Positions 1 through 8,489 of a stretch of DNA of 64,000 nt are shown in pieces (position 1 is the first letter of the stretch; the number at the start of each line of letters is the position of its first letter). The DNA is from Oligoflexia bacterium (GTDB lineage: Bacteria; Bdellovibrionota_C; UBA2361; JBGSMV01): the NCBI GenBank assembly GCA_019694515.1, contig JAIBBU010000003.1, positions 1 through 64,000 of the forward strand. Reading direction: 5' to 3'. The translations under genes and the position numbers were made by a program. The notes under the pieces were generated by a model. That model did not search any database. It was not told the origin of the DNA and was given only the letters and a program-made list of their open reading frames with translations.

Positions 1-2
1 GC

Positions 3-668
3 TCCGCTTATCTCCCCTTGCCTTGGGATAGTGTAACCCACGAGCTTATCGCCGGGGTGTTAGAGGGGGGAAGCGGGGAGGAAGGTACAATCTTCGGGGA
101 GAATCGTCGACATCCGACTTTCTACGGTCGCCTGAAGAACTCATTCGACCTAACTGATCAAACTTCCGCGAATCTTGGAGTAACTTGGCTGAGCGGCTCA
201 AGTGACGATGATTCAAGCTACGAAGTTAATGCCTTCGGATTTGAAGGCACAGTTATGCACAGTTTCAATTCGATCTCGAAGTTGAAACTACAGTCGGAGT
301 TCTATTTGCAGGATCGGAATGCGGCGTTTGCCGAGCGGCTCGATCTACCGCAGCTGGAATTAGCCGTAGCAGACGAAGTCGCTTACCGCCGTCATCCCTG
401 GGGCTTCTACACTCTCGCCGATCTCAGAATGTCCGAGCGTTGGGGCCTTGGCACGCGTTACGACCAGGTGGAAGCGACCAACTTGGAAGATCAATCGAGC
501 CGTGACTCAGATCAGGCCTGGAGCGGCTACCTGACCTACTTCCAAAGCGAATTTGCCCGGTGGCGCGCCCAGTACCAGCACATCACCTTTGAAGAAGGCG
601 GGGAGGACAACCGTTTCTTCCTGCAAGGCACCTTCGCGATCGGCGTTCACAAACACAAACTGCAGTAA
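3..668 (+). CDS. Outer-membrane beta-barrel protein, C-terminal part (cut by window start)
   Basis: The reading frame is open to the left edge, so this is the 3' part of a longer gene. The visible part has alternating polar/hydrophobic strands rich in aromatic residues (FYGRLKNSF, FYLQDRN, WGFYTLADLRM, WRAQYQHITFEE) and ends FLQGTFAIGVHKHKLQ, typical of an outer-membrane barrel. A His-containing end and a ZnuA-like gene 15 bp downstream suggest the zinc-linked outer-membrane receptor/porin family that sits next to zinc ABC transporters. The role in metal uptake is inferred from context. A TTG at position 18 is only an internal codon, not a convincing start. Confidence 0.75.
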   Translation, partial: SAYLPLPWDSVTHELIAGVLEGGSGEEGTIFGENRRHPTFYGRLKNSFDLTDQTSANLGVTWLSGSSDDDSSYEVNAFGFEGTVMHSFNSISKLKLQSEFYLQDRNAAFAERLDLPQLELAVADEVAYRRHPWGFYTLADLRMSERWGLGTRYDQVEATNLEDQSSRDSDQAWSGYLTYFQSEFARWRAQYQHITFEEGGEDNRFFLQGTFAIGVHKHKLQ

Positions 669-683
669 TAGGAGAATATCAAA

Positions 684-1592
684 ATGATCAGAGTAAATCT
701 AAGCTTGGGAATTATAATAGCGCTTGTGTGCTGGTCAGCACCTTTGGCGGCTGAACCGTTGAAGATAGTCACCACACTGCCGGTATACGCTGACCTTGTA
801 AGAGTGATTGGCGGTGATCTGGTAGATGTCAGCGCCGTGGCACCAGCGCGCTTCAATCCTCATTTTGTGGAACCAAAGCCGAGCGACGTCTTAAGGCTGA
901 AACGGGCCGACCTCTTCATTCATAGTGGACTTGATTTTGAACTTTGGCGTCACCCGCTGACTGATGCCGCCGGGCGCTCCGATCTGCGGCCCGGAGGTGA
1001 CCGAGAGTTAGATCTTTCGAAGTTTGTTAGGCTACTTGAGATCCCGCAAAACACGGTGACACGCGCGCAGGGGGATATTCATATCTTTGGCAACCCGCAC
1101 TATACGCTCTCACCCCCGAATGTGCGATTAATCGCCAAAGGCATAACCGAAAAACTCAGTGCGGTTGCCCCGCCCAGCGCTGCAATTTTCGCGCAGAATC
1201 TTGCAACCTGGTCCAATCGTCTCACGGCAAAGGAGCAAAGCTGGAGGTCGCTACTGGCGAAACTCTCTGGGCAGCCGGTGATTGGATATCATAACGACTG
1301 GGTCTACCTTGCGGATTATACAGGGCTAAAGATTGATGAGTTTCTCGAGCCAAAACCCGGAATTCCTCCCAGTCCGCAGCACCTAGCCGAACTGCAGCAG
1401 TATATCTCGAGGAATAAAGTACGGGTGATTATCCAGTCCTCGTTCTATCCGACAGATTCATCCGAGGAACTCGCCAGTCGAACCGGCGCACGCCTGTTGA
1501 TTCTTTGTCAAAACGTCGGCGAATTACCAGAGTGCCCGGATTATATTTCGATGCTGGACTACGACTTAAGTATCTTAGCACAGGAGTTTTAG
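684..1592 (+). CDS. znuA: ZnuA/TroA-type periplasmic metal-binding protein
   Basis: Substrate-binding component of a zinc or manganese ABC importer. Residues 1-23 form a signal peptide (hydrophobic run ending SAPLAAEP). The mature protein starts KIVTTLPVYADLVRVIGG, a typical TroA-superfamily first strand. Candidate metal-ligand histidines lie in RFNPHFVEP, FGNPHYTLSP and VIGYHNDWVYL, as in the A-1 cluster family. A ribosome site (GGAG, 672-675) precedes ATG 684. The His-rich acidic loop of many high-affinity ZnuA proteins is absent, so Mn or Fe specificity is possible. The next gene is the permease, with only 2 bp between stop and start, so they are cotranscribed. Confidence 0.88.
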   Translation: MIRVNLSLGIIIALVCWSAPLAAEPLKIVTTLPVYADLVRVIGGDLVDVSAVAPARFNPHFVEPKPSDVLRLKRADLFIHSGLDFELWRHPLTDAAGRSDLRPGGDRELDLSKFVRLLEIPQNTVTRAQGDIHIFGNPHYTLSPPNVRLIAKGITEKLSAVAPPSAAIFAQNLATWSNRLTAKEQSWRSLLAKLSGQPVIGYHNDWVYLADYTGLKIDEFLEPKPGIPPSPQHLAELQQYISRNKVRVIIQSSFYPTDSSEELASRTGARLLILCQNVGELPECPDYISMLDYDLSILAQEF

Positions 1593-1594
1593 CA

Positions 1595-2434
1595 GTGGCT
1601 GATTTTATATCACTAATGATCGCTCCTTTCGCGGCATGCCTGGTCCTCACAGGCATGCATGCCTACCTCGGGTTGCATGTAATCGAACGTCAGGTAATCT
1701 TTGTCGATCTGGCTTTGGCTCAGATTGCCGCCCTGGGAGCCACGGTCGCCTATCTCTTCGGTTTTGGACTGCACTCCCCAGGCAGTTACTTCACTTCTTT
1801 AATTTTCGCCCTAACCGGGGCAGTGATCTTAACCTTCACCCGATCGAAGAAGGAGCGTGTTCCCCATGAGGCACTAATCGGGATTGTGTATGTCGTATCG
1901 GCAGCGGCCTCAATCCTAGTTTTGAGCCGCTCTCCCGAGGGGGGAGAGGAGTTAAAGAGTCTTCTGGTGGGACATCTGCTCTTTGTGAATTGGGGTGAGA
2001 TAATCAAGGTCGGTTTGATCTATGGGATAATCGGAATAGTCCACTGGGTATTTCGAAGACGCTTCTTGCTAATCTCTCAGGCGCCTTTGACTGCATATCA
2101 AGAAGGTTTGCATGTTCGATTTTGGGATTTCATTTTCTACTGCACTTTCGCACTGGTAGTTACTAGCTCGGTGGAAATTGCCGGAGTACTCTTGGTTTTT
2201 GCTTTTCTGGTTGTGCCCGCCGTCTCCGGAATGCTTGCAGCCGATAGCATCCGGGGGCGCCTGGCGATCGGTTGGATTAGCGGAGTACTCACGAGTGTCT
2301 TCGGAGTAACGCTCTCCTATTACGGCGATCTGCCCACAGGAGCTACCGTCGTTTGCACCTATCTAGCTCCACTCCTGGCCTGCGCCATAATCGGCAGGGC
2401 CGCCCGCGCCAGGGTTGACGGCTCAGCGGCTTAG
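1595..2434 (+). CDS. znuB: ZnuB/MntB-type metal ABC transporter permease
   Basis: Inner-membrane permease of the ABC-3 family, about 279 residues with seven to eight hydrophobic segments. FVDLALAQIAALGA matches the family's D-x-SHA/LAQ-type coupling region. The frame is open upstream to 1505, but GTG 1595 is the better start: CAGGAG lies at 1581-1586 and a start at 1505 would add an unrelated charged tail overlapping znuA. C-terminal segments (VEIAGVLLVFAFLVVPAVSGML) carry the conserved L-L-V-A-F-L-V-x-P-A signature. No ATPase gene (ZnuC) follows; it may lie left of the window or elsewhere. Confidence 0.88.
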   Translation: MADFISLMIAPFAACLVLTGMHAYLGLHVIERQVIFVDLALAQIAALGATVAYLFGFGLHSPGSYFTSLIFALTGAVILTFTRSKKERVPHEALIGIVYVVSAAASILVLSRSPEGGEELKSLLVGHLLFVNWGEIIKVGLIYGIIGIVHWVFRRRFLLISQAPLTAYQEGLHVRFWDFIFYCTFALVVTSSVEIAGVLLVFAFLVVPAVSGMLAADSIRGRLAIGWISGVLTSVFGVTLSYYGDLPTGATVVCTYLAPLLACAIIGRAARARVDGSAA

Positions 2435-2514
2435 ATCGCTAAAAATTCTCTTCGTTACGGCTTGCGACGTCAGTATAATGTCTGAAGTTCCGCAACGTCT
2501 GGGGAGCCGCCTCT

Positions 2515-3789
2515 ATGAGTTCGTTTGCCCGCTCGTCCGTGACGACTCTTGCTATGAGCATGGCGAGTCTAGCATCGTTATTCGCGCCGTTTGGGATTAC
2601 ACCGCGCACCCCCGAGCCGACCCCTTCCCCCTCTATCGCTCCCCCTTCAGCAGCTCCGATTTATTCCAAGGACATACTAAAATTCAATGCCTGTGAGCCT
2701 GATGCATTGAGATATGCCGATATCAACCCAGTTCTAAGAGCACAGCTTGGAATGTTCACAAAGCTGCAACGCTTGACCGCAGCATTTACGGAACTTCCCG
2801 AAGGCGACCGGATACGCGAAATGAGTCGGCAGTGGAATGCTGCTCTACAAAGTCAGCCATTTTCCAGCTTGGTTACCCGATTTAAGGGCAGTCACGATGA
2901 CGCGATCTGGCTCAATTCAGGCAATCCTTCGCAAATCAGCTACGTTTTCCTGAGCGAACAGGATCTAAAACTAGCACTCGGTGCAGCATCTGCTGCGGCA
3001 TGTTATGAAACCAATACCCACACCATCTATCTTCCGCTTGAATTAGCGGATCATTACGATCTGAAAGATCCACGAAACCGCATCTTAGTCGCTAGCTATG
3101 CTGTACACGAACTAGCGCATGCCGAGGGCTGCTCCGAGTTCGGAGCCTACAGCGCGCAAATGCGTTACCTCTCTGAGCATAATCTCACGATTAAATTTCT
3201 AACCAGACTGCCGCAGCGCTCGGTGGTCTTTGCCAACGCGGATCAAATTCTTGAGCACATCTTCTTTAACTATCCCAAATCAGACTACATCGCTGCGGTA
3301 TTGGAGCGATTTCACGGCGACATAACGCACACCAGCTTGGCTCGTAAGTGGCTTCCTGGCGGGGCCCACTATGAAAGTCTGCTCAAGGAATACAACGAAA
3401 CCTGGACCGCGAATCAAGCTGCCAACCTGGTTCGCCTCCAGGGACACAGCCCTAAGCGCGCCAATCGGCTGGCTGAGGCACTCCTGCGATCCATTGCTCG
3501 CAAGCATCTTACGCCCTATGACTCCGACCAGCTCGCATATACCAAACACGATGGTGCCCGCTCGCGCGCGCTGACTCTGCGGCGTAAGCTCCGCACCGAT
3601 ACCGAGTTCGATCCCAGTATAATTTCAGGGGTGCGCCAGTTTCTCGACCTTTTAAGCACAGAACGAGAATCACTCGGACGGGAATTCGGTGCACATACCA
3701 CCTCGGCCCTCGAAGATTCATTGGTCGTGCGAATGGAGGAGATCGTGGTAGAAGCCGAGCGCCTCCATTCGAGGTCTCAATCCCAATAA
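2515..3789 (+). CDS. Putative secreted metzincin-like metalloprotease
   Basis: No named family is recognised. Residues 1-27 look like a signal sequence or anchor, followed by a Pro/Ser-rich linker (residues 28-48). At residues 198-208 the sequence reads HELAHAEGCSE, which fits HExxHxxGxx plus an acidic third ligand, the metzincin zinc-site pattern with Glu in place of the usual His/Asp. The rest is helical with many charged residues. GGGGAG (about 2500-2505) precedes ATG 2515. It may be a periplasmic or surface protease; the activity is inferred from one motif. It stands alone between znuB and a conserved unknown gene. Confidence 0.6.
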   Translation: MSSFARSSVTTLAMSMASLASLFAPFGITPRTPEPTPSPSIAPPSAAPIYSKDILKFNACEPDALRYADINPVLRAQLGMFTKLQRLTAAFTELPEGDRIREMSRQWNAALQSQPFSSLVTRFKGSHDDAIWLNSGNPSQISYVFLSEQDLKLALGAASAAACYETNTHTIYLPLELADHYDLKDPRNRILVASYAVHELAHAEGCSEFGAYSAQMRYLSEHNLTIKFLTRLPQRSVVFANADQILEHIFFNYPKSDYIAAVLERFHGDITHTSLARKWLPGGAHYESLLKEYNETWTANQAANLVRLQGHSPKRANRLAEALLRSIARKHLTPYDSDQLAYTKHDGARSRALTLRRKLRTDTEFDPSIISGVRQFLDLLSTERESLGREFGAHTTSALEDSLVVRMEEIVVEAERLHSRSQSQ

Positions 3790-3806
3790 AAACACCGTCA
3801 CGAAGG

Positions 3807-3822
3807 CTCACCGCATGGTGAG
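3807..3822. terminator. Small perfect hairpin downstream of the metzincin-like gene
   Basis: CTCACC-GCAT-GGTGAG forms a 6-bp stem with a 4-nt loop 18 bp after the stop codon at 3789. No T-tract follows, so a rho-independent function is uncertain. Confidence 0.3.
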
Positions 3823-3939
3823 TAACGCGTTAAAGAAAAATTCGCATTATTCCGACGTCCTATTGGGGACCTGCGTGACGCTCCTACCAGCGTCTCACTC
3901 TTCGCCGATGGTCCAGAATTGCCGTTTCTTCTAGAATTG

Positions 3940-5403
3940 ATGCACATGGAAAGAAAACCACTAACCGCAGAACAGAAAGCTTTACAGGTAAATCTCGATG
4001 CCCGGATGTTCGGCACCTTTGCTGAAATCGGGGCCGGGCAGGAAGTTGCTAGACACTTTTTTCAGGTCGGCGGCGCGGCCGGCACGATCGCAAAGACCAT
4101 GTCGGCTTACGACATGACCTTCAGCGATGAAATTTACGGTAAGGCCGGGCGCTACGTATCTTACGAACGCTTGGTCAGCATGCTTGAGCATGAATACACC
4201 CTCTTGATTCAGCGGCTCTCGGCGAGACGCGGTGAAAAGACTAATTTCTTTGTCTTCGCTGACACCGTTGCCGCTAGAAATTTCAAAGGCACTAATGAAT
4301 GTCATGGCTGGCTGGGGGTACGCTTTCAACGCGAGCCCCTCGCGCCCCCCAACGATATTTTGCTGCATGTGCGTATGTTAGATCGCTCCAATGTGTTGCA
4401 ACAGCAAGCGCTGGGCATTATCGGGGTGAATCTGCTGCATGGCGCCTGCTTCTGCGAGGATATCGCCAAAGATTTCGTGCCCTCGCTTTTGGATGACCTC
4501 AGCGCAGAGCGCATTGAGGTCGATATGCTCGAGCTGCACGGTCCGATTTTTGCGGGTATTGATATTCGCATGATGAGCTTGCAGCTCGTGCAGCACGAGC
4601 TCACCAATGCCGTCATGTTTGCCCCTGCTGCCAAAGTGCTGCAGCCCTCGGAGGTCTTGCATAACCGCGCGGTGCTGGTAGAACGCGGCAGCTTCAGACC
4701 AATTACCAACGTTAACCTGGACATGCTGGATTGTGCTAAGACTGCATTCCGCCGGGATCTGGTAGAAAAGAGCAAGGACCCCGTGGTCCTGGCCGAAATC
4801 ACCCTCAACAATTTGATGTCCACAGGTACCGTGGATATCTCGGACTTCCTAGCGCGCGTTGACACGATCTCGGCACTGGGTCTGAATGTACTCATCTCTG
4901 ATTACCCTCAGTTTTACACACTGATGGAATATTTCCGGAGGTATACTAAAGAGCAGATCGGCGTTGTCGTGGGAGTCAACACCCTGCTTCAGATCTTTAA
5001 TGAAAAACATTACGTAAATCTTGAAGGCGGAATTTTAGAGGCGCTGGGCCGGATGTTTCGTCATGATGTGAAGGCGTACGTCTATCCGATGGCCCGCAAC
5101 GCTTTCGACGCTTATTTGAAAAATACCGACGGGCCGATCGACCATCAGGCGGTTCTCGATCGGGAGCTGATTAATGCCGACAATCTGCCGGTTCAGCAGG
5201 GGATCGGCTCGCTCTATTCATACCTCCTAAACCAAGGCAGCATCGTACCAATGAGCGGCTGTAATAAGGATCTGTTAAATACGCTTTCTCGCGACGTGCT
5301 TTCCCGTATCGCCTCGGGCGACACTTCGTGGCAGACACAGGTTCCAGCGCCAGCAGCTGAAATTATCAAGCGCCGCGGATTGATGGGGTACAGGGCACCA
5401 TAA
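3940..5403 (+). CDS. Conserved protein of unknown function (TonB-receptor misnomer family)
   Basis: A soluble protein of about 488 residues starting near MERKPLTAEQKALQVNLD and containing FGTFAEIGAGQEVARHFF, GGAAGTIAKTMSAYDM and FFVFADTVAARNF. I recognise this as a widely conserved bacterial family that databases often mislabel; no function is established to my knowledge. There is no signal peptide or membrane segment, so it should be cytoplasmic. The start is uncertain: the frame is open from 3826, TTG 3919, ATG 3940 and ATG 3946 are candidates, and none has a clear ribosome site. The family alignment favours 3940/3946. It is transcribed alone and converges on the vWA gene 47 bp away. Confidence 0.8.
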   Translation: MHMERKPLTAEQKALQVNLDARMFGTFAEIGAGQEVARHFFQVGGAAGTIAKTMSAYDMTFSDEIYGKAGRYVSYERLVSMLEHEYTLLIQRLSARRGEKTNFFVFADTVAARNFKGTNECHGWLGVRFQREPLAPPNDILLHVRMLDRSNVLQQQALGIIGVNLLHGACFCEDIAKDFVPSLLDDLSAERIEVDMLELHGPIFAGIDIRMMSLQLVQHELTNAVMFAPAAKVLQPSEVLHNRAVLVERGSFRPITNVNLDMLDCAKTAFRRDLVEKSKDPVVLAEITLNNLMSTGTVDISDFLARVDTISALGLNVLISDYPQFYTLMEYFRRYTKEQIGVVVGVNTLLQIFNEKHYVNLEGGILEALGRMFRHDVKAYVYPMARNAFDAYLKNTDGPIDHQAVLDRELINADNLPVQQGIGSLYSYLLNQGSIVPMSGCNKDLLNTLSRDVLSRIASGDTSWQTQVPAPAAEIIKRRGLMGYRAP

Positions 5404-5450
5404 GGGTAGCCGCTCCTTACCGACATACAACTATTCCAATTTGTAGGTGC

Positions 5451-7682
5451 TTACTTTCGCAAGCGCGCGGCGCTCCGAACCATGTCCACAAATTCATGCC
5501 GCAACCCCCGAGAGTCGGCACCAAGCGCCCCGGAAGCCAAAGCGGCAACCTGTTCAAGAGTATAACCGCCGGCGTACTTGCTGTTCTTAAGCGCTTGAGC
5601 AAAATACGCCACCGCTGAGGCGAAGCGGAAATCTTCACTGCTTTGCGCTGCACTTCCACGAACGTCCTCACTCTTGATCGGGAAACTCATCAGTTTAGAA
5701 CTCTCCGCGGAAGGTTCTTTGAAGCGGATCTTTAGAAAGCCGAGTTCATCGTTGGACGAAGTTGCAGTAGCCGGCTTCTGCACCGGAACCGGGTTCGGTT
5801 GATACCGCAGCTCATCCACCAAGGGGTGGTCAGCGTGCGAGCCGGTAAGGATCAGCTCATAGAGCGCGGTTACCGTATGTCCCGAGCCAACTTCACCCGA
5901 GTCGATCGTATCGTTATTGAAGTCTTCGCGATTTAGCTTGCGGTTCTCGTAGCCAATCAATCGATACTGCGACACTTTTTCGGGATTAAATTCGAGCTGC
6001 AACTTCACATCTTTGGCGACGGTTTGCATGTTGCCCACCAGGTCGTGTTCCAACACCTTCCCGGCCTCGCGGAAGGAATCGATGTAGAAATAGTTTCCGT
6101 TCCCCTTGTTGGCAAGTTGCTCCATCGTGCCATCTTTGAGGTTGCCGCTACCAAATCCCAGGGTGGTGAGGCCCACGCCTCCCTTGCGGCGTGCTTCCAC
6201 CATGCGAATTAACTCATCCAATGAGGTAACGCCGACATTAAAGTCCCCGTCGGTAGCGAGGATCACGCGATTGACCCCCTCCTGATTGTAATTTCGTTGT
6301 GCAATATCGTAGGCCAGCTGGATCCCCCCCGATCCATTGGTGCCCCCGCCGGGGTAAAGCGAGTCAATCGCACTTACAATAGTGCCGCGCTTTTCAATGC
6401 CGCTTGCGTCAAGCACCAGCCCCGCGTTCCCGGCGTACGTTACAATCGCGATTCGGTCTCCGGCGCGCATCTGGTTCGCAATCAGCTTCATCGTGGGCCG
6501 TACTAGGTCCAATTTGCCCTGGTCGGCCATCGAGCCCGAAACATCTACTAGGAAGACCAGGTTCCAGGGCAACCGCTTCTCGGCTACATCCCGAGCCCTG
6601 ATCCCAAGCTTCAAAAATAGGCGCTCGGAATCGAGCGGAGCCGGAGCAATTTCATAAGAAACGGTGAAGGGCTTATCAGTCTGCACCGGATAGCTGTAAT
6701 CAAAGTAGTTAATAAACTCCTCTACGCGCACTGCATCGGGCGGCGGCAGCTGCCCAGCCTGCAGCATTCTTCGCACATTAGTGTAGCTGGCGGTATCGAC
6801 GTCTAGGCCGAAGGTGGATACCGGAGATGTGCGAGCATCGGTGCGCTCATTCTCACCGTAGTGCAGGTATTGTTCGGTGTTGGAGCGCCAGGATTGGTCC
6901 CAATATTCCGGGTTTAGTATCTTTTTATATACTTCCGCGGTGCGCTCGTTATACTGCTCCAAAACCGGCGCCGCCGCTCCCTTGCCGAGCCACTCTCCTC
7001 GGCTGTCCAGGGCTAGCCCAGCGTCGGCTTCCCCGCTGGGCAGTTTGCCGCTTTGGGCGATCTGTTTGCCTTTGCCCAATTCGAACGGAGCAGCGGGCGC
7101 TGGTGCGACATACTCTTCCGAAGGCAGCAGCGGTTCGATCACCCGGGAAAGAGCCTGCTCAATTTTCAACCCGACCGAATTTTCGGCGTTCGCGATGCGG
7201 TCATCGTTATAGGTAAAACTCGCTGTATTGAAAAAAGTTGTCGAAAAACTCCGAACTTGGAAGGTAAGAAAGGCCACCGTCGCTAATGTTCCCGCAACCT
7301 TGAAGTGATGTGGGAATCGTATAAACACGGCGGTCAAGGTACCGAGCATCGCCGCAAGCATCAAAATGGCCCCGGCACTGCCCTCAAGCCACGTCATCAG
7401 CTGCATCACGCTCGCAATTATTGCGGAAGAGGAAAGTAGTGCGCTAAATCCGCGCTGAGTATTCCAAATTAATAGTGCGGCTACACCACTGATCACAACC
7501 GCGCTAAGCAATACTGTCTTTCTTGTAGTTATCACCTGCATAAACAACCTCCTAAAATAACCCACATCTTTCTCCGCGATGCCCCGCATTACCCGTGCCG
7601 AGAATTCTTTCCCCGGGTCAAAACTGGTCTCACGAAGATCTTTTTCTATCTGCAGGTAGGCCTGCTCTTTGAGCTTGGTCAT
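5451..7682 (-). CDS. Membrane-anchored vWA-domain protein (YfbK-like), possible sigma-factor partner
   Basis: 743 residues. Residues 1-52 are a charged cytoplasmic head. Hydrophobic segments lie at about 55-73, 102-121 and 128-143. A YfbK-type N-terminal domain (TFGLDVDTASYTNVRRML, residues 290-310) precedes a von Willebrand A domain with a MIDAS site (LVDVSGSM around D380, later TDGDFN). The C-terminal third (GSHADHPLVDELRY to the end) matches the YfbK C-terminal region. The start overlaps the stop of the upstream ECF sigma gene by 4 bp, so translation is coupled. The short cytoplasmic head followed by a membrane segment is where an anti-sigma domain would sit, so sigma control is a reasonable inference, not proven. 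Confidence 0.85.
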   Translation of the reverse strand: MTKLKEQAYLQIEKDLRETSFDPGKEFSARVMRGIAEKDVGYFRRLFMQVITTRKTVLLSAVVISGVAALLIWNTQRGFSALLSSSAIIASVMQLMTWLEGSAGAILMLAAMLGTLTAVFIRFPHHFKVAGTLATVAFLTFQVRSFSTTFFNTASFTYNDDRIANAENSVGLKIEQALSRVIEPLLPSEEYVAPAPAAPFELGKGKQIAQSGKLPSGEADAGLALDSRGEWLGKGAAAPVLEQYNERTAEVYKKILNPEYWDQSWRSNTEQYLHYGENERTDARTSPVSTFGLDVDTASYTNVRRMLQAGQLPPPDAVRVEEFINYFDYSYPVQTDKPFTVSYEIAPAPLDSERLFLKLGIRARDVAEKRLPWNLVFLVDVSGSMADQGKLDLVRPTMKLIANQMRAGDRIAIVTYAGNAGLVLDASGIEKRGTIVSAIDSLYPGGGTNGSGGIQLAYDIAQRNYNQEGVNRVILATDGDFNVGVTSLDELIRMVEARRKGGVGLTTLGFGSGNLKDGTMEQLANKGNGNYFYIDSFREAGKVLEHDLVGNMQTVAKDVKLQLEFNPEKVSQYRLIGYENRKLNREDFNNDTIDSGEVGSGHTVTALYELILTGSHADHPLVDELRYQPNPVPVQKPATATSSNDELGFLKIRFKEPSAESSKLMSFPIKSEDVRGSAAQSSEDFRFASAVAYFAQALKNSKYAGGYTLEQVAALASGALGADSRGLRHEFVDMVRSAARLRK

Positions 7683-8236
7683 ATGGTTAGTTCCTCAAGC
7701 TTACGTCGTAGCTTCTCACGAGCTTGGTTTAAGCGTGATCGGACGGTGCCGATCGGAATTTTTAAAATCTCAGCGGCCTCCTCATACGAGCAGCCCTGCA
7801 GGCCGCAGAGGGAGAGCACGTCGCGGAGCTTGGGAGAAAGCGTACCGAAAGCAGCAAAGAAGCTGCGAAAATACTGCGCGCGCTCCAGCACATCGCCGGA
7901 ATGATGAGCAAGCTCATGCGTATCGATGCTGAAGCTCTCGTTTCTAAGATTTTCGTTGAAACGTCGTGAGGTGAAATAATTATTGGTAACGTTCAGCGCG
8001 ATGCGCGTAAGCCAGGTGGCAAAGGTCGATCGGAATTTGAAGCTCTTGAGGTTGAAATATGCGCGTTCGAACGCCTCCGCTGCCAGCTCTTCCGCCACCG
8101 ACCTATTTCCGACCTGCTTCATAATGATCGAAAAGATGCGGGTTTGGTGCAGCTCCACTAGCAGCCGAAATTCATCTCGAGCTCCGCCCAAGATCTGGTG
8201 AATTAGTTGGGCCTCGAGCGTATCGGAATCCGACAC
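7679..8236 (-). CDS. ECF-family RNA polymerase sigma factor
   Basis: Sigma-70 family, extracytoplasmic-function type. Region 2 is visible in EFRLLVELHQTRIFSIIMKQ, EELAAEAFERAYFNL and RSTFATWLTRIALNVTNNY; region 4 is the helix-turn-helix in LRDVLSLCGLQGCSYEEAAEI through IPIGTVRSRLNQAREKLRR. The frame is open to GTG 8275, but GTG 8236 has GGAGG five bases upstream, so I prefer it; a start at 8275 would add 13 residues. The gene overlaps the vWA gene by 4 bp. A GAACTT-16-GTCTAA promoter lies upstream, suggesting autoregulation. Confidence 0.92.
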   Translation of the reverse strand: MSDSDTLEAQLIHQILGGARDEFRLLVELHQTRIFSIIMKQVGNRSVAEELAAEAFERAYFNLKSFKFRSTFATWLTRIALNVTNNYFTSRRFNENLRNESFSIDTHELAHHSGDVLERAQYFRSFFAAFGTLSPKLRDVLSLCGLQGCSYEEAAEILKIPIGTVRSRLNQAREKLRRKLEELTI

Positions 8237-8294
8237 ACTCGCCTCCGGTATATCCTTTGAAGGAAGCCCTTTCACACCGAACCCATAACATAAC

Positions 8295-8320
8295 CACCTG
8301 TAAAGACAACAAAACAGGTG
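8295..8320 (-). promoter_or_regulatory. Leader inverted repeat upstream of the ECF sigma gene
   Basis: CACCTGT and ACAGGTG form a perfect 7-bp inverted repeat with a 12-nt spacer. It falls just after the predicted start of transcription, so in RNA it would be a hairpin at the very 5' end. It could instead be a DNA operator. Confidence 0.45.
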
Positions 8321-8332
8321 CCTCTTATGAAG

Positions 8333-8360
8333 TTAGACCGGACGCCGAGGTAAAAAGTTC
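8333..8360 (-). promoter_or_regulatory. Predicted ECF-type promoter of the sigma/vWA operon
   Basis: Read on the minus strand: GAACTT (8360-8355), a 16-bp spacer, then GTCTAA (8338-8333). This fits the classic ECF pattern (AAC-type -35 and GTC/TCTAA-type -10). Transcription would start near 8326. Confidence 0.6.
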
Positions 8361-8425
8361 GATGTTCGAAATATTACGCCAGTCCGCCGAGCCACTTAGC
8401 ACAACCCCCTATAGGCGCTGCGTTT

Positions 8426-8453
8426 TTGACTAGGCGCATGCGCGATGTTAACT
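8426..8453 (+). promoter_or_regulatory. Predicted promoter of the first paralogue
   Basis: TTGACT, 16-bp spacer, TTAACT. The same elements with the same spacing and the same flanking CGCGATG occur upstream of the second paralogue (9712-9739). Conservation between the two copies is the main evidence. Confidence 0.5.
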
Positions 8454-8489
8454 ACTGCAGCTGAGCGCTAACCGTCAGTAGGAGGAGCC

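Noticed and set aside
4326..4895. Minus-strand frame of 189 codons inside the gene at 3940
   Set aside because: Composition (Ser/Arg-rich, no family features) is that of the complement of a real gene, and it has no ribosome site.
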